Part shown: in pieces, positions 9,073 through 19,065 of the stretch
How the letters are laid out: each line of letters opens with the position of its first letter
Numbering within the stretch: position 1 is the stretch's first letter
Source: Hylemonella gracilis
Lineage (GTDB): Bacteria > Pseudomonadota > Gammaproteobacteria > Burkholderiales > Burkholderiaceae_C
Assembly: GCF_004328645.1 (NCBI RefSeq)
Contig: NZ_CP031395.1
Coordinates: 397,501 to 461,500, forward strand
Length of the DNA stretch: 64,000 nucleotides
Reading direction: 5' to 3'
The notes under the pieces: model-generated
Databases searched by the model: none
What the model was told of the DNA's origin: nothing
Seen by the model: the letters and a program-made list of their open reading frames with translations, nothing else
Position numbers and translations under genes: made by a program

Positions 9073-9840
9073 CTAAGGCCGGCCGAACAAGTCCATCATG
9101 CGGTCGAGCAGGGATTGGAACGGCCCATCCAGCATGGGCAAGGTCGCCGTCAAACCGATCAAGCCAACGACAATCGTCAGCGGAAAACCGATCGCGAAAA
9201 CATTCATCTGCGGCGCCACGCGCGAGATGATGCCCAACGCCAGGTTGGTGAACAACAGGAGGCCAACCATGGGCATGGCGATCCACAGCGCGCTGGCGAA
9301 CAGCTCCCCGCCCAGCAGGTGAATCTGCATGGACCGGACGTTCGTCAGGAAATCCGCCGAAACGGGGAACGCCACGAAGCTGTGCGTCACCGCCATCAGT
9401 ACCAGCAGGTGGCCATTCAGGACCACAAAAAGCAGCGCGGCCATGTAGCCGAAGAACTGGCCCACGACGTTCCCCTGACCATTCAACATCGGATTAAAAA
9501 ACGCCGCGAAACCCATGCCCATCTGGAAGCCGATCACTTCGCCGGCCAGCTCGAAGGCAGTGAACACCAGACGAACAACAAACCCGATGGCCAGTCCGAT
9601 GGCCACCTGCTGCACCACCACGCCCAGCGCTTCCGGGCTGTTGAGGCCGATCACCGGCATGGGCGGCAGCGTGGCCTGCGCGCAAACTGCCACCAACAAC
9701 GCCAGCAGGATGCGCGCGCGCACCGGAAAGGCCCGTGCTGAAAAAATAGGTGCCGAGGAAAACACGGCCAGCACGCGCAGAAAAGGCCACAGCAAAGGCG
9801 TGAGCCACGCCATGATCTGGGCTTCGTCGAAGGTCAGCAT
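9073..9840 (-). CDS. fliR: flagellar export gate protein FliR
   Basis: Inner-membrane component of the flagellar type III export gate. The 255-residue protein is strongly hydrophobic with about six membrane segments and typical FliR features (PLLWPFLRVLAVFSSAPIF near the start, ending in the LFGRP tail). It is the last gene of the leftward fliL-to-fliR series, 71 nt after fliQ. Length is canonical. Confidence 0.95.
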   Translation of the reverse strand: MLTFDEAQIMAWLTPLLWPFLRVLAVFSSAPIFSARAFPVRARILLALLVAVCAQATLPPMPVIGLNSPEALGVVVQQVAIGLAIGFVVRLVFTAFELAGEVIGFQMGMGFAAFFNPMLNGQGNVVGQFFGYMAALLFVVLNGHLLVLMAVTHSFVAFPVSADFLTNVRSMQIHLLGGELFASALWIAMPMVGLLLFTNLALGIISRVAPQMNVFAIGFPLTIVVGLIGLTATLPMLDGPFQSLLDRMMDLFGRP

Positions 9841-9911
9841 GCGGGCGCAGTCGGGTCAGGCCGGTTCCGGGATGAACACAGGTCCGGCACGGCGATGGGT
9901 TCAGCGGGTCG

Positions 9912-10181
9912 TCAAAGGGCGATGCTGGGCAGCATCTCGATGGTGCGCCGGATGTAGTCCACCAGCACGCTCAGCATCCAAGGCCCGGCCCAGGAGAACA
10001 CCGCCAGGGCCACCACCAGCTTGGGCACGAAGGCCAGCGTGGCTTCGTGGATCTGCGTGATGGCTTGGAACAAACTGACCAGCAGCCCCACCAGCAACAC
10101 GGCGCCCAGCAGCGGGGCGGACACCATCAGCAAGGTGAACAAGGCCTCCTGCCCGATGGTCAGCACCATTTCTGCATTCAT
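9912..10181 (-). CDS. fliQ: flagellar export gate protein FliQ
   Basis: A small (89-residue) export-gate subunit with two transmembrane helices. The conserved QITQIHEATLAFVPK-type loop between the helices is visible. ATG at 10181 is chosen over GTG at 10187 because AAGGAG lies 9 nt upstream of the ATG. The gene sits between fliP and fliR in the usual order. Confidence 0.95.
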   Translation of the reverse strand: MNAEMVLTIGQEALFTLLMVSAPLLGAVLLVGLLVSLFQAITQIHEATLAFVPKLVVALAVFSWAGPWMLSVLVDYIRRTIEMLPSIAL

Positions 10182-10222
10182 GACCACTCACTCCTTCAAG
10201 GGTTCCGAATTCCGCGCCGGAA

Positions 10223-11026
10223 TCACGTCCCGAAACTGGCCGCCAGCGAGCCGATCAAGAGATTCCAGCCGTCGGCCAGCACGAACAGCATGAGCTTGAA
10301 TGGCAGAGCCACCAGCACAGGCGACAGCATCATCATGCCCAGGGACATCAACACACTGGCCACCACCATGTCGATCACCAGAAAGGGGATGAAGATCAGG
10401 AAACCGAACTGGAAAGCCGTCTTCAGCTCGCTGGTGACAAAAGCCGGAATCAACACACGCATGGGCGCGTTCTCGGCCGTGGTGGCCACATCCAGCTTGG
10501 CCAGCCGGACAAACAAGGCCAGGTCCGACTGGCGGGTCTGCTTGGCCATGAATTCGCGCACCGGCACTTCGGCGCGGTCCACCGCCTGCTCGAAGGTCAG
10601 CGCATTGCGGGTATAGGGCTGGTAAGCCTCGGCGTACACACGATCGAAAGTCGGCCCCATGACGAAGAACGTCAGGAACAGCGACAGACCGATGATGACC
10701 TGATTGGGCGGGGCGGACTGCGTGCCCAGCGCCTGACGCAGCAGGGAAAGAACAATCACGATGCGGGTGAAACCCGTCATCATCAGCAACACGGCCGGCA
10801 GGAAGGACAACGCCGTGAAGAACAGCAGTGTCTGGATCGGCACCGAGTAACTGGTGCCGCCCCGGTTGCTCGCCGTCAGCAAGGGCAGGGACATGCCACC
10901 ACTGTCCTGGGCAAGGGCCGGCAAGGCCAGCACCAATAGCAGCAGGCCGGCCAGCGCACGCAGCGACGGGCGGCGCCCGGTAAACAGGCCATGCTGGAAA
11001 AGGGCAGGCATCTTCATGGTGAACAT
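10223..11026 (-). CDS. fliP: flagellar export gate protein FliP
   Basis: Core subunit of the export gate, which forms a pentamer with FliR and FliQ. The 267-residue protein has an N-terminal cleavable-type signal ([14 protein letters not shown]), the FliP hallmark [21 protein letters not shown], and two C-terminal membrane helices ending SLAASFGT. The frame opens at [10 protein letters not shown]; an internal Met three or five residues in could be the real start. It lies between fliO and fliQ. Confidence 0.96.
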   Translation of the reverse strand: MFTMKMPALFQHGLFTGRRPSLRALAGLLLLVLALPALAQDSGGMSLPLLTASNRGGTSYSVPIQTLLFFTALSFLPAVLLMMTGFTRIVIVLSLLRQALGTQSAPPNQVIIGLSLFLTFFVMGPTFDRVYAEAYQPYTRNALTFEQAVDRAEVPVREFMAKQTRQSDLALFVRLAKLDVATTAENAPMRVLIPAFVTSELKTAFQFGFLIFIPFLVIDMVVASVLMSLGMMMLSPVLVALPFKLMLFVLADGWNLLIGSLAASFGT

Positions 11027-11063
11027 CGTGGGTTGCCAGCGGGCGGGTTGAGGCTGCGGGCGC

Positions 11064-11354
11064 TCAACGGCCCGGCGTGCCCGCGCGGGCCGTTGACGGC
11101 GCTCCCGCAGGCATCACGTGCAGGCAGTTGATGTTCTGCGTCGTGATCCCGAGCACCAGCCAGGTACGCGCCCCTTCGGGACCGACTTCGACCGTCACCA
11201 CCCGCTGCTGCGGGCCCACACTCACGGTCGAGATGATATTGGCGCTCAGGCCGGGCACCATGCCCAGGCCATGCCTGCGCTGGTACCAGCGCAGGGCATA
11301 CGCCACCCCGACCAGGAGAGCCAGAAAAAGAAAGACCAGAGCGAAACTTTGCAT
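11064..11354 (-). CDS. fliO: flagellar biosynthesis protein FliO
   Basis: A short membrane protein (96 residues) that aids FliP assembly. An N-terminal transmembrane helix ([18 protein letters not shown]) is followed by a basic stretch (RWYQRRHG) and a small beta-rich cytoplasmic domain with [15 protein letters not shown]. FliO is poorly conserved, so the call rests on topology, this motif and position between fliN and fliP. Confidence 0.88.
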   Translation of the reverse strand: MQSFALVFLFLALLVGVAYALRWYQRRHGLGMVPGLSANIISTVSVGPQQRVVTVEVGPEGARTWLVLGITTQNINCLHVMPAGAPSTARAGTPGR

Positions 11355-11433
11355 AAGGCAGGAGTGTAATTCGCGGCCGGCCTAGTTTCAGCGCCGCCGG
11401 CCCACCCCGCGCATTTTCAGGTCACAGGGTCGC

Positions 11434-11865
11434 TCACGAGCCCCGGCTGACACGACGCAGGCGTTCCGACGGCGTGACCACGTCGGTCAGGCGGATACCG
11501 AACTTGTCGTTAACCACCACCACTTCGCCCTGAGCGATCAGGTAGCCGTTGACCAGCACGTCCATGGGCTCGCCCGCCAGCGCGTCCAGTTCCACCACCG
11601 AGCCCTGGCCCAGCTGCAGGATGTGCTTGATCGGCACCTTCGTGCGGCCCAACTCCACGGACAGCTGAACCGGGATGTCCAACACCATGTTGATGTCCGC
11701 CGCCGGTGCGTCGCCGCGCGCGCTCTCGCTGAGCACACCGCCCTGCTCGCCCGCGCCATCCGCATCGGGTTTCTGCTCCTGCAGCGCCTCGGCCCAATCG
11801 GCCATCGGGTCATCTTCCGGCTTTTGCTCGGTGCCCGTCGCGTTTTCAGTATTTTCCGTTGCCAT
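11434..11865 (-). CDS. fliN: flagellar motor switch protein FliN
   Basis: C-ring protein that binds FliH and helps set rotor direction. The 143-residue protein has a charged N-terminal extension and a C-terminal SpoA domain (DIPVQLSVELGRT, LGQGSVVELD, GEVVVVNDKFGIRLTDVV). Its ATG at 11865 overlaps the fliM stop codon (TAATG), so translation is probably coupled. A slightly longer frame to 11883 would run inside fliM and is not needed. Confidence 0.96.
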   Translation of the reverse strand: MATENTENATGTEQKPEDDPMADWAEALQEQKPDADGAGEQGGVLSESARGDAPAADINMVLDIPVQLSVELGRTKVPIKHILQLGQGSVVELDALAGEPMDVLVNGYLIAQGEVVVVNDKFGIRLTDVVTPSERLRRVSRGS

Positions 11866-12860
11866 TAACGTTCCCCCATCCAACTAGTGTCATTGCCGCG
11901 CAGGCTTCTTTCGATGCGGATTGCGTACTTGGCGTTGTGCGTGCCGTATTGACACTCGAAAACCGGCACGCCGCTGATTGTCGCCTCAATGCGAGGCTGT
12001 CGCTCCAATTCGATGAAGTCACCGACCTTCATCGCCAGCAATTCCTCCACCGTGGTGTTGGCACGCGCCAGCTCGGCCACCAGAGTCACCTCGGCCGCCT
12101 GGATCTCGCGCGTGAGCACGTTGACCCAACGGCGGTCGACTTCCATCGAATCGCCCTGGGTCGAGGAATAGAGCACGTCGCGGATCGGTTCCAGCGTCGC
12201 ATAAGGAATGCAGAAGTGGATGGTGCCGGACATCTCGCCGATTTCCAGCTGGAAGGAGCTGGACACCACGATTTCGCTCGGGGTGGCGATGTTGGCGAAC
12301 TGCGGCTGCATTTCGCTGCGCTGGTATTCCAGTTCCAGCGGATAGATGCCGCGCCACGCTTTCTTGTACTCGTCCGAGATCACATCCACCAGGCGGTTGA
12401 TGATGCGCTGCTCGGTGGCCGAGAAGTCACGCCCCTCGATGCGGGACTGGAACTTGCCAATGCCGCCGTACAGCGTGTCGATCACGCCGAAGATGAGCGA
12501 AGGCTCGCAGACGATCATGCCGTTACCGCGCAGCGGGCGCACGGCCATGATGTTGAAACTCGTGGGCACCGCCAGCTCTCGCAGGAAGGCGCTGTAGCGC
12601 TGCACCTGCACCGGGCCGACGGAAATTTCCGGGCTGCGCCGGATGAAGTTGAACAGGCTGATGCGCAGGTTGCGGGCGAAGCGCTCGTTGACGACTTCCA
12701 TCGTCGGCATGCGACCGCGGACGATGCGTTCCTGGCTGGAGATGTTGTAGAAGCGGACTTCACCGATCTTGGCCGCGTCATCCGTGGACCGCTGGCTTTC
12801 ACCGGTGACGCCCTCCAGCAGGGCATCGACTTCTTCCTGGGAAAGGAACGAATCACTCAT
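11865..12860 (-). CDS. fliM: flagellar motor switch protein FliM
   Basis: Rotor C-ring subunit that receives CheY-P. The 331-residue protein opens with the CheY-binding peptide (DSFLSQEEVDALL), then the CheC-like middle domain (VNERFARNLRISLFNFIRR) and a C-terminal SpoA domain. Its stop overlaps the fliN start by one base. Length and order are canonical; it lies 46 nt downstream of fliL. Confidence 0.97.
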   Translation of the reverse strand: MSDSFLSQEEVDALLEGVTGESQRSTDDAAKIGEVRFYNISSQERIVRGRMPTMEVVNERFARNLRISLFNFIRRSPEISVGPVQVQRYSAFLRELAVPTSFNIMAVRPLRGNGMIVCEPSLIFGVIDTLYGGIGKFQSRIEGRDFSATEQRIINRLVDVISDEYKKAWRGIYPLELEYQRSEMQPQFANIATPSEIVVSSSFQLEIGEMSGTIHFCIPYATLEPIRDVLYSSTQGDSMEVDRRWVNVLTREIQAAEVTLVAELARANTTVEELLAMKVGDFIELERQPRIEATISGVPVFECQYGTHNAKYAIRIERSLRGNDTSWMGER

Positions 12861-12906
12861 GGGGTGGGCCTGTTCCGTGGGTTCATGTCATGCGCATCCG
12901 GGTAGC

Positions 12907-13452
12907 TTATTGCACGATGAAGCTGGAGAAATGCACCTTGCGCACCGGCTGAGGGCCGCGCTTCTCACCCTTCTTGCGGGTAGCCTTCAACTGCGCCGCG
13001 GCGGACGCCAGGATGTCAGCCTTGAGTTTTTCCTTGCCTTCGTTCGTCAACAACTCCTCGGCCGTGCGCTGGGACAGCAGCAACAGGATGTCGCTGCGCA
13101 GGGCTGGCAGATAGCTCTTGACCTTTTCCAGGGACTTGTCGTCGGAAACCTCCAGCGTGATGCCGATCTGTGCCACGCGATCGCCATCCGGCGAGAGATT
13201 GACCACCATGGTGTCCAGTGGCAGATAGATCGGCGCGGCGGATTCAACCACCACTTCCTCTTCTTCCTCGTGCTCTTCCTCGACGCCGAGCATGATGTCC
13301 GCATTGCGCTTTTGCAGATACAGCCACCCTCCCGCCAAGGCCACGGCCAGCAGCACCAGGACGAGGCCGATCATCAGCAGACGCTTGCTCTTCGGCTTCC
13401 CGGGGGCGGCGGTGGTGGTGGCGGTTTCAGCAGGCTTGTTCGCAGTAGCCAC
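12907..13452 (-). CDS. fliL: flagellar basal body-associated protein FliL
   Basis: Membrane protein near the stator that supports motor torque. The 181-residue protein has a short Thr/Ala/Lys-rich cytoplasmic N-terminus, one transmembrane helix (LLMIGLVLVLLAVALAGGW), an acidic linker (EEEHEEEEEVV) and a periplasmic domain (YLPLDTMVVNLSPDG). It is the first gene of the fliLMNOPQR series; the 223-nt gap back to fliK may hold its promoter, though I recognise no clear box there. Confidence 0.93.
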   Translation of the reverse strand: MATANKPAETATTTAAPGKPKSKRLLMIGLVLVLLAVALAGGWLYLQKRNADIMLGVEEEHEEEEEVVVESAAPIYLPLDTMVVNLSPDGDRVAQIGITLEVSDDKSLEKVKSYLPALRSDILLLLSQRTAEELLTNEGKEKLKADILASAAAQLKATRKKGEKRGPQPVRKVHFSSFIVQ

Positions 13453-13675
13453 GGCAGCATCCTCTACAACAATTGTTTGGGTACGCGAGTTCGAGACAAA
13501 CCCGCTGATTTAATGGATTATTCTCGCCCAGTTGACGGCCGATCGACGGATTAGAGGTAAAAAATCACGTCAATCAGACCGCCAGTCCGGCCTCGCGTCA
13601 CGCCGCGCGATTTCGTGCGTATCCTGCGCACCAAAGAGCAGGCAGGCCTTTGACGCTTCAGGCTTCCCGCGTTTT

Positions 13676-15121
13676 TCAGACAAACAGATCCAGGGTCCGT
13701 CCCGCCGGCAGCGCCGCTGCGGGACGTGCCGAGCCTTGTGGGCCTGCGGTGGCGTCTTCCCCCTGGCGCGCACCCAGACTGCCCAGACGCACGCGGTTGG
13801 CAGCCTGCTCACGGGCCTGGGCGCTGGCTTCCGAGCCACCACCCCAACCGGGATCGGAATGGCCAACGGACACATCCGCCAGCGTCAATCCCTCGCGCTC
13901 CAGGAGTTCGCGCAGATGCGGCACCGCGTCTTCCAGGACCTGGCGGGTCTCCACCTGCTCAGCGCGGAACGCCACGTGCGCTTCCTGTCCTTGCATCGCG
14001 ATGGTGATGTGGATCGGATTTTCGGCCAGACCCTCGACGGAAATCTCGGCGTTGCGCGCCCCGCGCCCCACCCAGTAGCTCACCTGTTCCGCCACCTGAG
14101 TTTCGGGGCTCAGGGTCGGGTCCGTGATCCCGGGTGCAGGCGTCAAGGAATTGCTCGGGTCCACGCTCGCCGCACCGGTCACTCCCGTGGACACGGCGCC
14201 GACGGCGGCAAACTCGTTCAGCGTCGCGCGCGCGCCCTCTTCGCCGCGCTCTCCAGCACCGGCGCCGAAGCGTCCGGCAGAGGAATCCCCCGCGAAACCC
14301 GCCTGTTGCCCGCCCGCGGCCAAGGCCGCCTGCGTGCTCTGGGCAGCCAGTTCACTGCGCCATCCCAAGCGCGCCGCGGCGTCGTCGCCCTTGGCGCCAC
14401 GCTGGGCGTCCACCTTGGCGGCATCCGCCCGGACCGAGGCATGGCGTTGCCCCATTTGGCGCTGCAGACCCAGTCCATCCATGGCCAAGGTCGTGGTTTC
14501 GGATGACTTGGCGGACAGCGTCGCCTCCCGCGGATTCAGGGCGACCCCTCGAGTCGCGTCCGGAACCTCCGCGCGAGCACCTGCCAGTCGGACTGTGCTC
14601 GTCGTGGCGACCGTCGCCCCATCGGCCACGCCTACGCCCGGCACGCTCGTGCCAGGCTGACCGGAGATCGGCCCGACTCCACCCGCGGCGGTCATGGCCG
14701 CGAGGGTCTCGGTGGAACCGCCGACGGCATCGGGAGTCACGGGCACACCCGCCAGAGGATCGATGCCCAGGGCGGCCAGCGCCGCCGCAGCAGCAGCCGC
14801 TGTTTGCGCGGGGTCCTCGGCCTGAGACGCATGCGCGCCCGCACCGCGAACGGGGTCGAAACCGAACCCCGGCACGGCAGTGGAAGGCACTTCGTCCGTC
14901 GCCAGATCAAAGCCCTCGCTCACGGCCTGCTCCGCCGGATCCAGTCCCAACAGATCGGCGCCCAGGGTTTCATCCTCAGCGCCCAGACCGGACAACAAAG
15001 AGGCAAAGCCACCCGCCGCGCCGGCCTGGCTCTTGCCATAACCATGCCCACCCGCGCCCTGCGCGCCATGCGACGTCTTGACCGGGCTCGTGCTCGCGCT
15101 TACACCATGTTCCATGCTCAT
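13676..15121 (-). CDS. fliK: flagellar hook-length control protein FliK
   Basis: Secreted molecular ruler that switches export from hook to filament. The 481-residue protein is Ala/Gly/Thr-rich and low in complexity for its first 370 residues. The conserved C-terminal domain follows (QVSYWVGRGARNAEISVEG, then the HVAFRAEQVETRQVLED-like segment with LRELLEREGL). Its start overlaps the fliJ stop region by 4 nt as the tail gene of fliFGHIJK. Low-complexity N-termini are normal for the family. Confidence 0.92.
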   Translation of the reverse strand: MSMEHGVSASTSPVKTSHGAQGAGGHGYGKSQAGAAGGFASLLSGLGAEDETLGADLLGLDPAEQAVSEGFDLATDEVPSTAVPGFGFDPVRGAGAHASQAEDPAQTAAAAAAALAALGIDPLAGVPVTPDAVGGSTETLAAMTAAGGVGPISGQPGTSVPGVGVADGATVATTSTVRLAGARAEVPDATRGVALNPREATLSAKSSETTTLAMDGLGLQRQMGQRHASVRADAAKVDAQRGAKGDDAAARLGWRSELAAQSTQAALAAGGQQAGFAGDSSAGRFGAGAGERGEEGARATLNEFAAVGAVSTGVTGAASVDPSNSLTPAPGITDPTLSPETQVAEQVSYWVGRGARNAEISVEGLAENPIHITIAMQGQEAHVAFRAEQVETRQVLEDAVPHLRELLEREGLTLADVSVGHSDPGWGGGSEASAQAREQAANRVRLGSLGARQGEDATAGPQGSARPAAALPAGRTLDLFV

Positions 15122-15603
15122 CGGCTTTCTCCTGTACTTTCCTCGCGCATGCGTCGCGCCAAGGCCTGGCGCGCATGCATCTGTCCCGCAAATTCATCCA
15201 TCTGCTTCTGCTCACGCCGCGCCGCCAGAACGGCGCGCTCGCGCAACCTCTTCTCGAGCAACTGCTCGAAGGATTTCAGCTTGATTTCCCGCTGCACGCG
15301 CCGCTGACGCGCCGTCTCGGCCTGGCGCTCCAGATTGCGCAGCACGCCCTCCTGCATCTGGATGGCCTCGCGCAAGCGCCCCATGAAGTTGCGGTGATGC
15401 ATCATCAGCTCACCGTTGAGCGCCGACGCATTGGCCGTGGTCCAGCGCAGATCGGTTTCATCGGCGTAGCCCGCCAGTTGGGCCATCTGTGCCTGCGCGT
15501 TCTGCAGCACGCGCAGGGCGTGCTGCAAAGCCTGATCGGCTTCGTCACGCGCGCGCGTGGCCATTTCGATGGCCAGTTGCAGACTGCGCAAGGCCTGCGT
15601 CAT
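15118..15603 (-). CDS. fliJ: flagellar export chaperone-like protein FliJ
   Basis: Helical coiled-coil component of the export ATPase complex, which sits in the FliI hexamer like the gamma subunit of F1. The 161-residue protein is almost entirely charged heptads (ALQHALRVLQNAQAQMAQL, then KSFEQLLEKRLRERAVLAARREQ). It overlaps fliI by 4 nt at its start and fliK at its end, so the three are tightly coupled. Confidence 0.92.
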   Translation of the reverse strand: MTQALRSLQLAIEMATRARDEADQALQHALRVLQNAQAQMAQLAGYADETDLRWTTANASALNGELMMHHRNFMGRLREAIQMQEGVLRNLERQAETARQRRVQREIKLKSFEQLLEKRLRERAVLAARREQKQMDEFAGQMHARQALARRMREESTGESR

Positions 15604-17201
15604 GCAGTCACCCCTTGCGCTCTACCAGCTTGCCCTTGAATGCCGGGCGTCGGACGCTGCGGCTGGGCTTGCTGTGCCGCCTTGGCCTGCTGCTGCGGGT
15701 TAGGCTCGCGCTGCACCACAGCGGCCATGCCACTCAGGCTCTCCCCCAGGGTGACGCCTTGGTACATGTCCTGCTGCAGGAAGGCCATCATGGGCTCGTG
15801 CAGACGGATGGATTCGTCCAGTCCCGGGTCGGCGCCCGGGACATAGGCGCCGATCTGAATCAGATCACGTCCACGCTCGTACCGAGACGAGATGCCGCGG
15901 AACTGCCGCGCCAACTCGAAATGCTCCCGGGACACCACGTTGTTCATCACGCGCGAGGCGGACTGGGCAATGTCGATGGCCGGGTAGTGACCGGCTTCCG
16001 CCAGGGCACGGGTCAACACGATGTGACCGTCCAGAATGGCACGTGCGGCATCGGCGATCGGATCTTGCTGATCATCACCTTCGGCCAGCACGGTGTAGAA
16101 GGCGGTGATCGAACCCACGCCGTTCAAGCCGTTGCCGCTGCGCTCGACCAGTTGCGGCAGCTTGGCGAAACAGGACGGCGGATAGCCCTTGGTCGCAGGC
16201 GGTTCTCCCACGGCCAAGGCGATCTCGCGCTGGGCCATCGCATAACGCGTAAGCGAATCCATCAGCAGCAGCACATGCTTGCCCTGGTCACGGAAGTACT
16301 CGGCCACGCCCGTGGCATACCCGGCGGCCTGCATGCGCAGCAGGGGCGGCGCGTCGGCCGGTGCAGCCACCACGACGGAACGGCGGCGGCCTTCGTCCCC
16401 CAAGATATCCTCGATGAATTCCTTGACTTCACGGCCCCGCTCGCCCACCAAGCCAACCACGATGATCTCGGCTTCGGTGTAACGCGCCATCATGCCCAGC
16501 AACACGCTCTTGCCGACGCCGGCGCCGGCGAACAGACCCAGCCGCTGGCCCCGCCCCACCGTCAGCAGGGCGTTGATGCTGCGCACACCGGTGTCGAGGG
16601 GTTCACGCACCGGCGCGCGGTCCATGGCGTTGAGTGGACTGCGGTCCAGGGGGCGGGACACCACGTTCGCCAGGGGACCGCGATGGTCCATGGGCTGACC
16701 TTGTGCGTCCACCACTCGCCCCAGCAGGCCTTCGCCCAGGGGCAGACGCAATTGCCCCGACACCATCAAGTGAGAGGTCGGGTAGCCTGCCGGCACCTCA
16801 CCTACCAGACCCAGGTCCAGGCGCAGGGGCGGCACATAAGGTGCGGTCGGCATCACGCTGGCCCCGCTGGACAAGCCCTGCACATCGCCTGCGGGCATGA
16901 GGTAGGCCCTATCACCGGCGAAACCCACCACTTCGGCCAGCACCGGGTTCTGCCCCGGCTGGCTGATGAGGCACTGCGAGCCAACGCTGGCGCGGATACC
17001 CGCGGCCTCCAGCACCAGTCCGGTCAAGCGCGTGAGTGTGCCACCCGATTCCAGGGTGGTTTGAGGTGCGCTGGCCTGACGGCGCGCCCGGTCCAGAAAG
17101 TTGCGCCAGCGCGCGCCCGGTTCGGCAGGCCGCGCGCCGTGAGCGTGATTGCCTTCGCGGGTATCGCCCCGCGACGTGTCTTCAGGCAGGACGGCGGCCA
17201 T
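15600..17201 (-). CDS. fliI: flagellum-specific export ATPase FliI
   Basis: Hexameric ATPase that energises flagellar export. Walker A is GAGVGKS and Walker B falls in HVLLLMDSLTRYA; the C-terminal export domain follows. I take ATG 17201 (MAAVLPED), 533 residues, longer than the usual 440-480. The surplus is a basic N-terminal segment before the beta-barrel and an Ala/Gln-rich tail. An upstream frame to 17255 lies inside fliH and is not favoured. The start overlaps fliH by about 20 nt. Confidence 0.95.
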   Translation of the reverse strand: MAAVLPEDTSRGDTREGNHAHGARPAEPGARWRNFLDRARRQASAPQTTLESGGTLTRLTGLVLEAAGIRASVGSQCLISQPGQNPVLAEVVGFAGDRAYLMPAGDVQGLSSGASVMPTAPYVPPLRLDLGLVGEVPAGYPTSHLMVSGQLRLPLGEGLLGRVVDAQGQPMDHRGPLANVVSRPLDRSPLNAMDRAPVREPLDTGVRSINALLTVGRGQRLGLFAGAGVGKSVLLGMMARYTEAEIIVVGLVGERGREVKEFIEDILGDEGRRRSVVVAAPADAPPLLRMQAAGYATGVAEYFRDQGKHVLLLMDSLTRYAMAQREIALAVGEPPATKGYPPSCFAKLPQLVERSGNGLNGVGSITAFYTVLAEGDDQQDPIADAARAILDGHIVLTRALAEAGHYPAIDIAQSASRVMNNVVSREHFELARQFRGISSRYERGRDLIQIGAYVPGADPGLDESIRLHEPMMAFLQQDMYQGVTLGESLSGMAAVVQREPNPQQQAKAAQQAQPQRPTPGIQGQAGRAQGVTA

Positions 17202-17967
17202 GGCCTGTCTCCTTGTCACCAGCTCCGTCCGAGTCCTCGTCCAGCACGTCGTCATCCCAACGCAGGGATTGCCCGAGTCGACCGATGGCGCGCAGCCAAC
17301 GCTTTTCGAGGCGCCCGTCGATCACGGTCCCCGCGGCTTCGACGATGCATCCACCCCGCGTCAGGCCGGCGTCCGGCTGCAGCGTGAGTTTCAGATTCGG
17401 ATATTCCTCCACCAACACGTCCTGCAACACATCCAGATCCAGTGGGTGCAGACGCACCTGCACGGCGCGCACGTCGGTGAACAATTGACCCAACGCTTCG
17501 CGAAGCACGGGCAGCAGCGCATTCGGGTTGCCAGCGATTTCCTTGCGCAGCACCTGACGCGCGAGCTCGCAAGCCAACTCCAGCACGGCCTGCGCGGCCA
17601 TCTGCTCGGCTGTTTCCAGCTGATCGCTCGCGGAGGCCATGAGCGCGCCGAACTGCTGCGCCGCCACCTGCCCCTGCTTGGCGATGTATTCACTCAGCTG
17701 TTTCTGAGCCTCAGCCTGAGCCTGGGCCTTGCCCTGCTCAAAGCCGGCGGCATACCCCTCCGAATAACCTTGCTCTCGGCCTCGGTTGTGGATGGCCTCT
17801 TCGTAGGCCTGCTGTTCCAGCAGAACGGCCTGCTCCTCGCGCTCGCGCGCCTGCTGCGCCAGCAGCAGGCCAGCCTCGTCCACGTCGGTGAAGTCCCAAC
17901 GCGTGAGCTGGTTGATTTCCTCGCGAGGAATGAAGCGGGAAGCGGTGCGGGAATTCGTCTGCGGCAT
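17182..17967 (-). CDS. fliH: flagellar assembly protein FliH
   Basis: Regulator and stator-like partner of the FliI ATPase. The 261-residue protein has a proximal Arg/Glu-rich region (FIPREEINQLTRWDF), a long helix with regularly spaced Gly (EGYAAGFEQGKAQAQAEAQ, the FliH GxxxG pattern), and a C-terminal domain that binds FliI. Gene order and the overlap with fliI support the call. Confidence 0.93.
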   Translation of the reverse strand: MPQTNSRTASRFIPREEINQLTRWDFTDVDEAGLLLAQQAREREEQAVLLEQQAYEEAIHNRGREQGYSEGYAAGFEQGKAQAQAEAQKQLSEYIAKQGQVAAQQFGALMASASDQLETAEQMAAQAVLELACELARQVLRKEIAGNPNALLPVLREALGQLFTDVRAVQVRLHPLDLDVLQDVLVEEYPNLKLTLQPDAGLTRGGCIVEAAGTVIDGRLEKRWLRAIGRLGQSLRWDDDVLDEDSDGAGDKETGHGRRPA

Positions 17968-18032
17968 GGGGGTTCAGTCAGGACATACTTGAAACACTTG
18001 TGGCATGGACCCGGACGCCGCCGGGACGATGC

Positions 18033-19043
18033 TCAGACCATCACGTCTTCCTCGCCGCCGCTGCCCAGGCTGATTTCGCCTTCGTCGGCCAGACGACGCA
18101 CGATCTTGACGATTTCCTTCTGCTGGACCTCGACTTCCGACAGGCGCATGGGCGGGCTCGACTCGAGGTCCTCGCGCATGGATTCGGAAGCACGGGAAGA
18201 CATGTTGAGGAGGAAACGCTCCACCAGCGCGGGCTGTGCGGCCTTGAGCGCGACGATGAGCGAATCGGCCGGCACTTCCTTGAGCACGACCTGGATGGCC
18301 TTGTTGTCGAGCTTGATTATGTCGTCGAAGACGAACATCTTGTCCATGATCTTCTGCGCGAGCTCGGCATCGAAACTGCGGATGGATTCCAGCACGGCGC
18401 CTTCCAGCGTGGTGCCCAGCAGGTTGATCATTTCCGCGGCGGTCTTGACGCCGCCCAGCGACGCCTTGCGCACCTTGTCCCCGCCCGACAACACCTTGAA
18501 CAGCACTTCGTTCAGATCTTTGAGCGCGGTGGGCTGGATGCCCTCCATCGTGGCGATGCGCAACATCACCTCGTTGCGCTGGCGGTCACCCAGCAGCTTG
18601 AGCACGGCGGCGGCCTGGTCGTAGTCCAGGTGCACCAGAATGGCGGCCAGGATCTGTGGGTGCTCGTTGCGCACGAGTTCAGCCACGGACACCGGGTCCA
18701 TCCACTTCAGGCTCTCGATGCCGGAGACGTCGCCGCCCTGCAGGATGCGGTCGATCAGCAGCGCCGCCTTGTCTTCGCCCAGCGCCAGCTTCAGCACGGA
18801 ACGCACATAGTCGCCTGAATCGGTCACGATCAGGCTCTGGTCGGCCGCGTCGGTGGTGAAACGGTCGATCACCTCGTCGACGCGGTCGCGGGTGATGGAC
18901 TTGGTTCGGGCGATCGCCTCGCCCAGTTTCTGCACTTCCTTGGGCGCGAGGTGTTTGAACACCTCGGCCGCCTCGGTCTCGCCCAGGGACATGAGCAGGA
19001 CGGCTGCGTCCTGCAGGCCTTCGGTCATGGAAGTCTGTGCCAT
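18033..19043 (-). CDS. fliG: flagellar motor switch protein FliG
   Basis: C-ring protein that contacts the stator and generates torque. The 336-residue protein contains the EHPQ motif (RNEHPQILAAILVHLD) of the middle domain and the C-terminal torque helix with charged residues (LVERFLLNMSSRASESMREDLE). It lies between fliF (22 nt) and fliH (65 nt) in the leftward operon. Length is canonical. Confidence 0.97.
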   Translation of the reverse strand: MAQTSMTEGLQDAAVLLMSLGETEAAEVFKHLAPKEVQKLGEAIARTKSITRDRVDEVIDRFTTDAADQSLIVTDSGDYVRSVLKLALGEDKAALLIDRILQGGDVSGIESLKWMDPVSVAELVRNEHPQILAAILVHLDYDQAAAVLKLLGDRQRNEVMLRIATMEGIQPTALKDLNEVLFKVLSGGDKVRKASLGGVKTAAEMINLLGTTLEGAVLESIRSFDAELAQKIMDKMFVFDDIIKLDNKAIQVVLKEVPADSLIVALKAAQPALVERFLLNMSSRASESMREDLESSPPMRLSEVEVQQKEIVKIVRRLADEGEISLGSGGEEDVMV

Positions 19044-19065
19044 ATAACGCTCCCTCGCCTTTCAG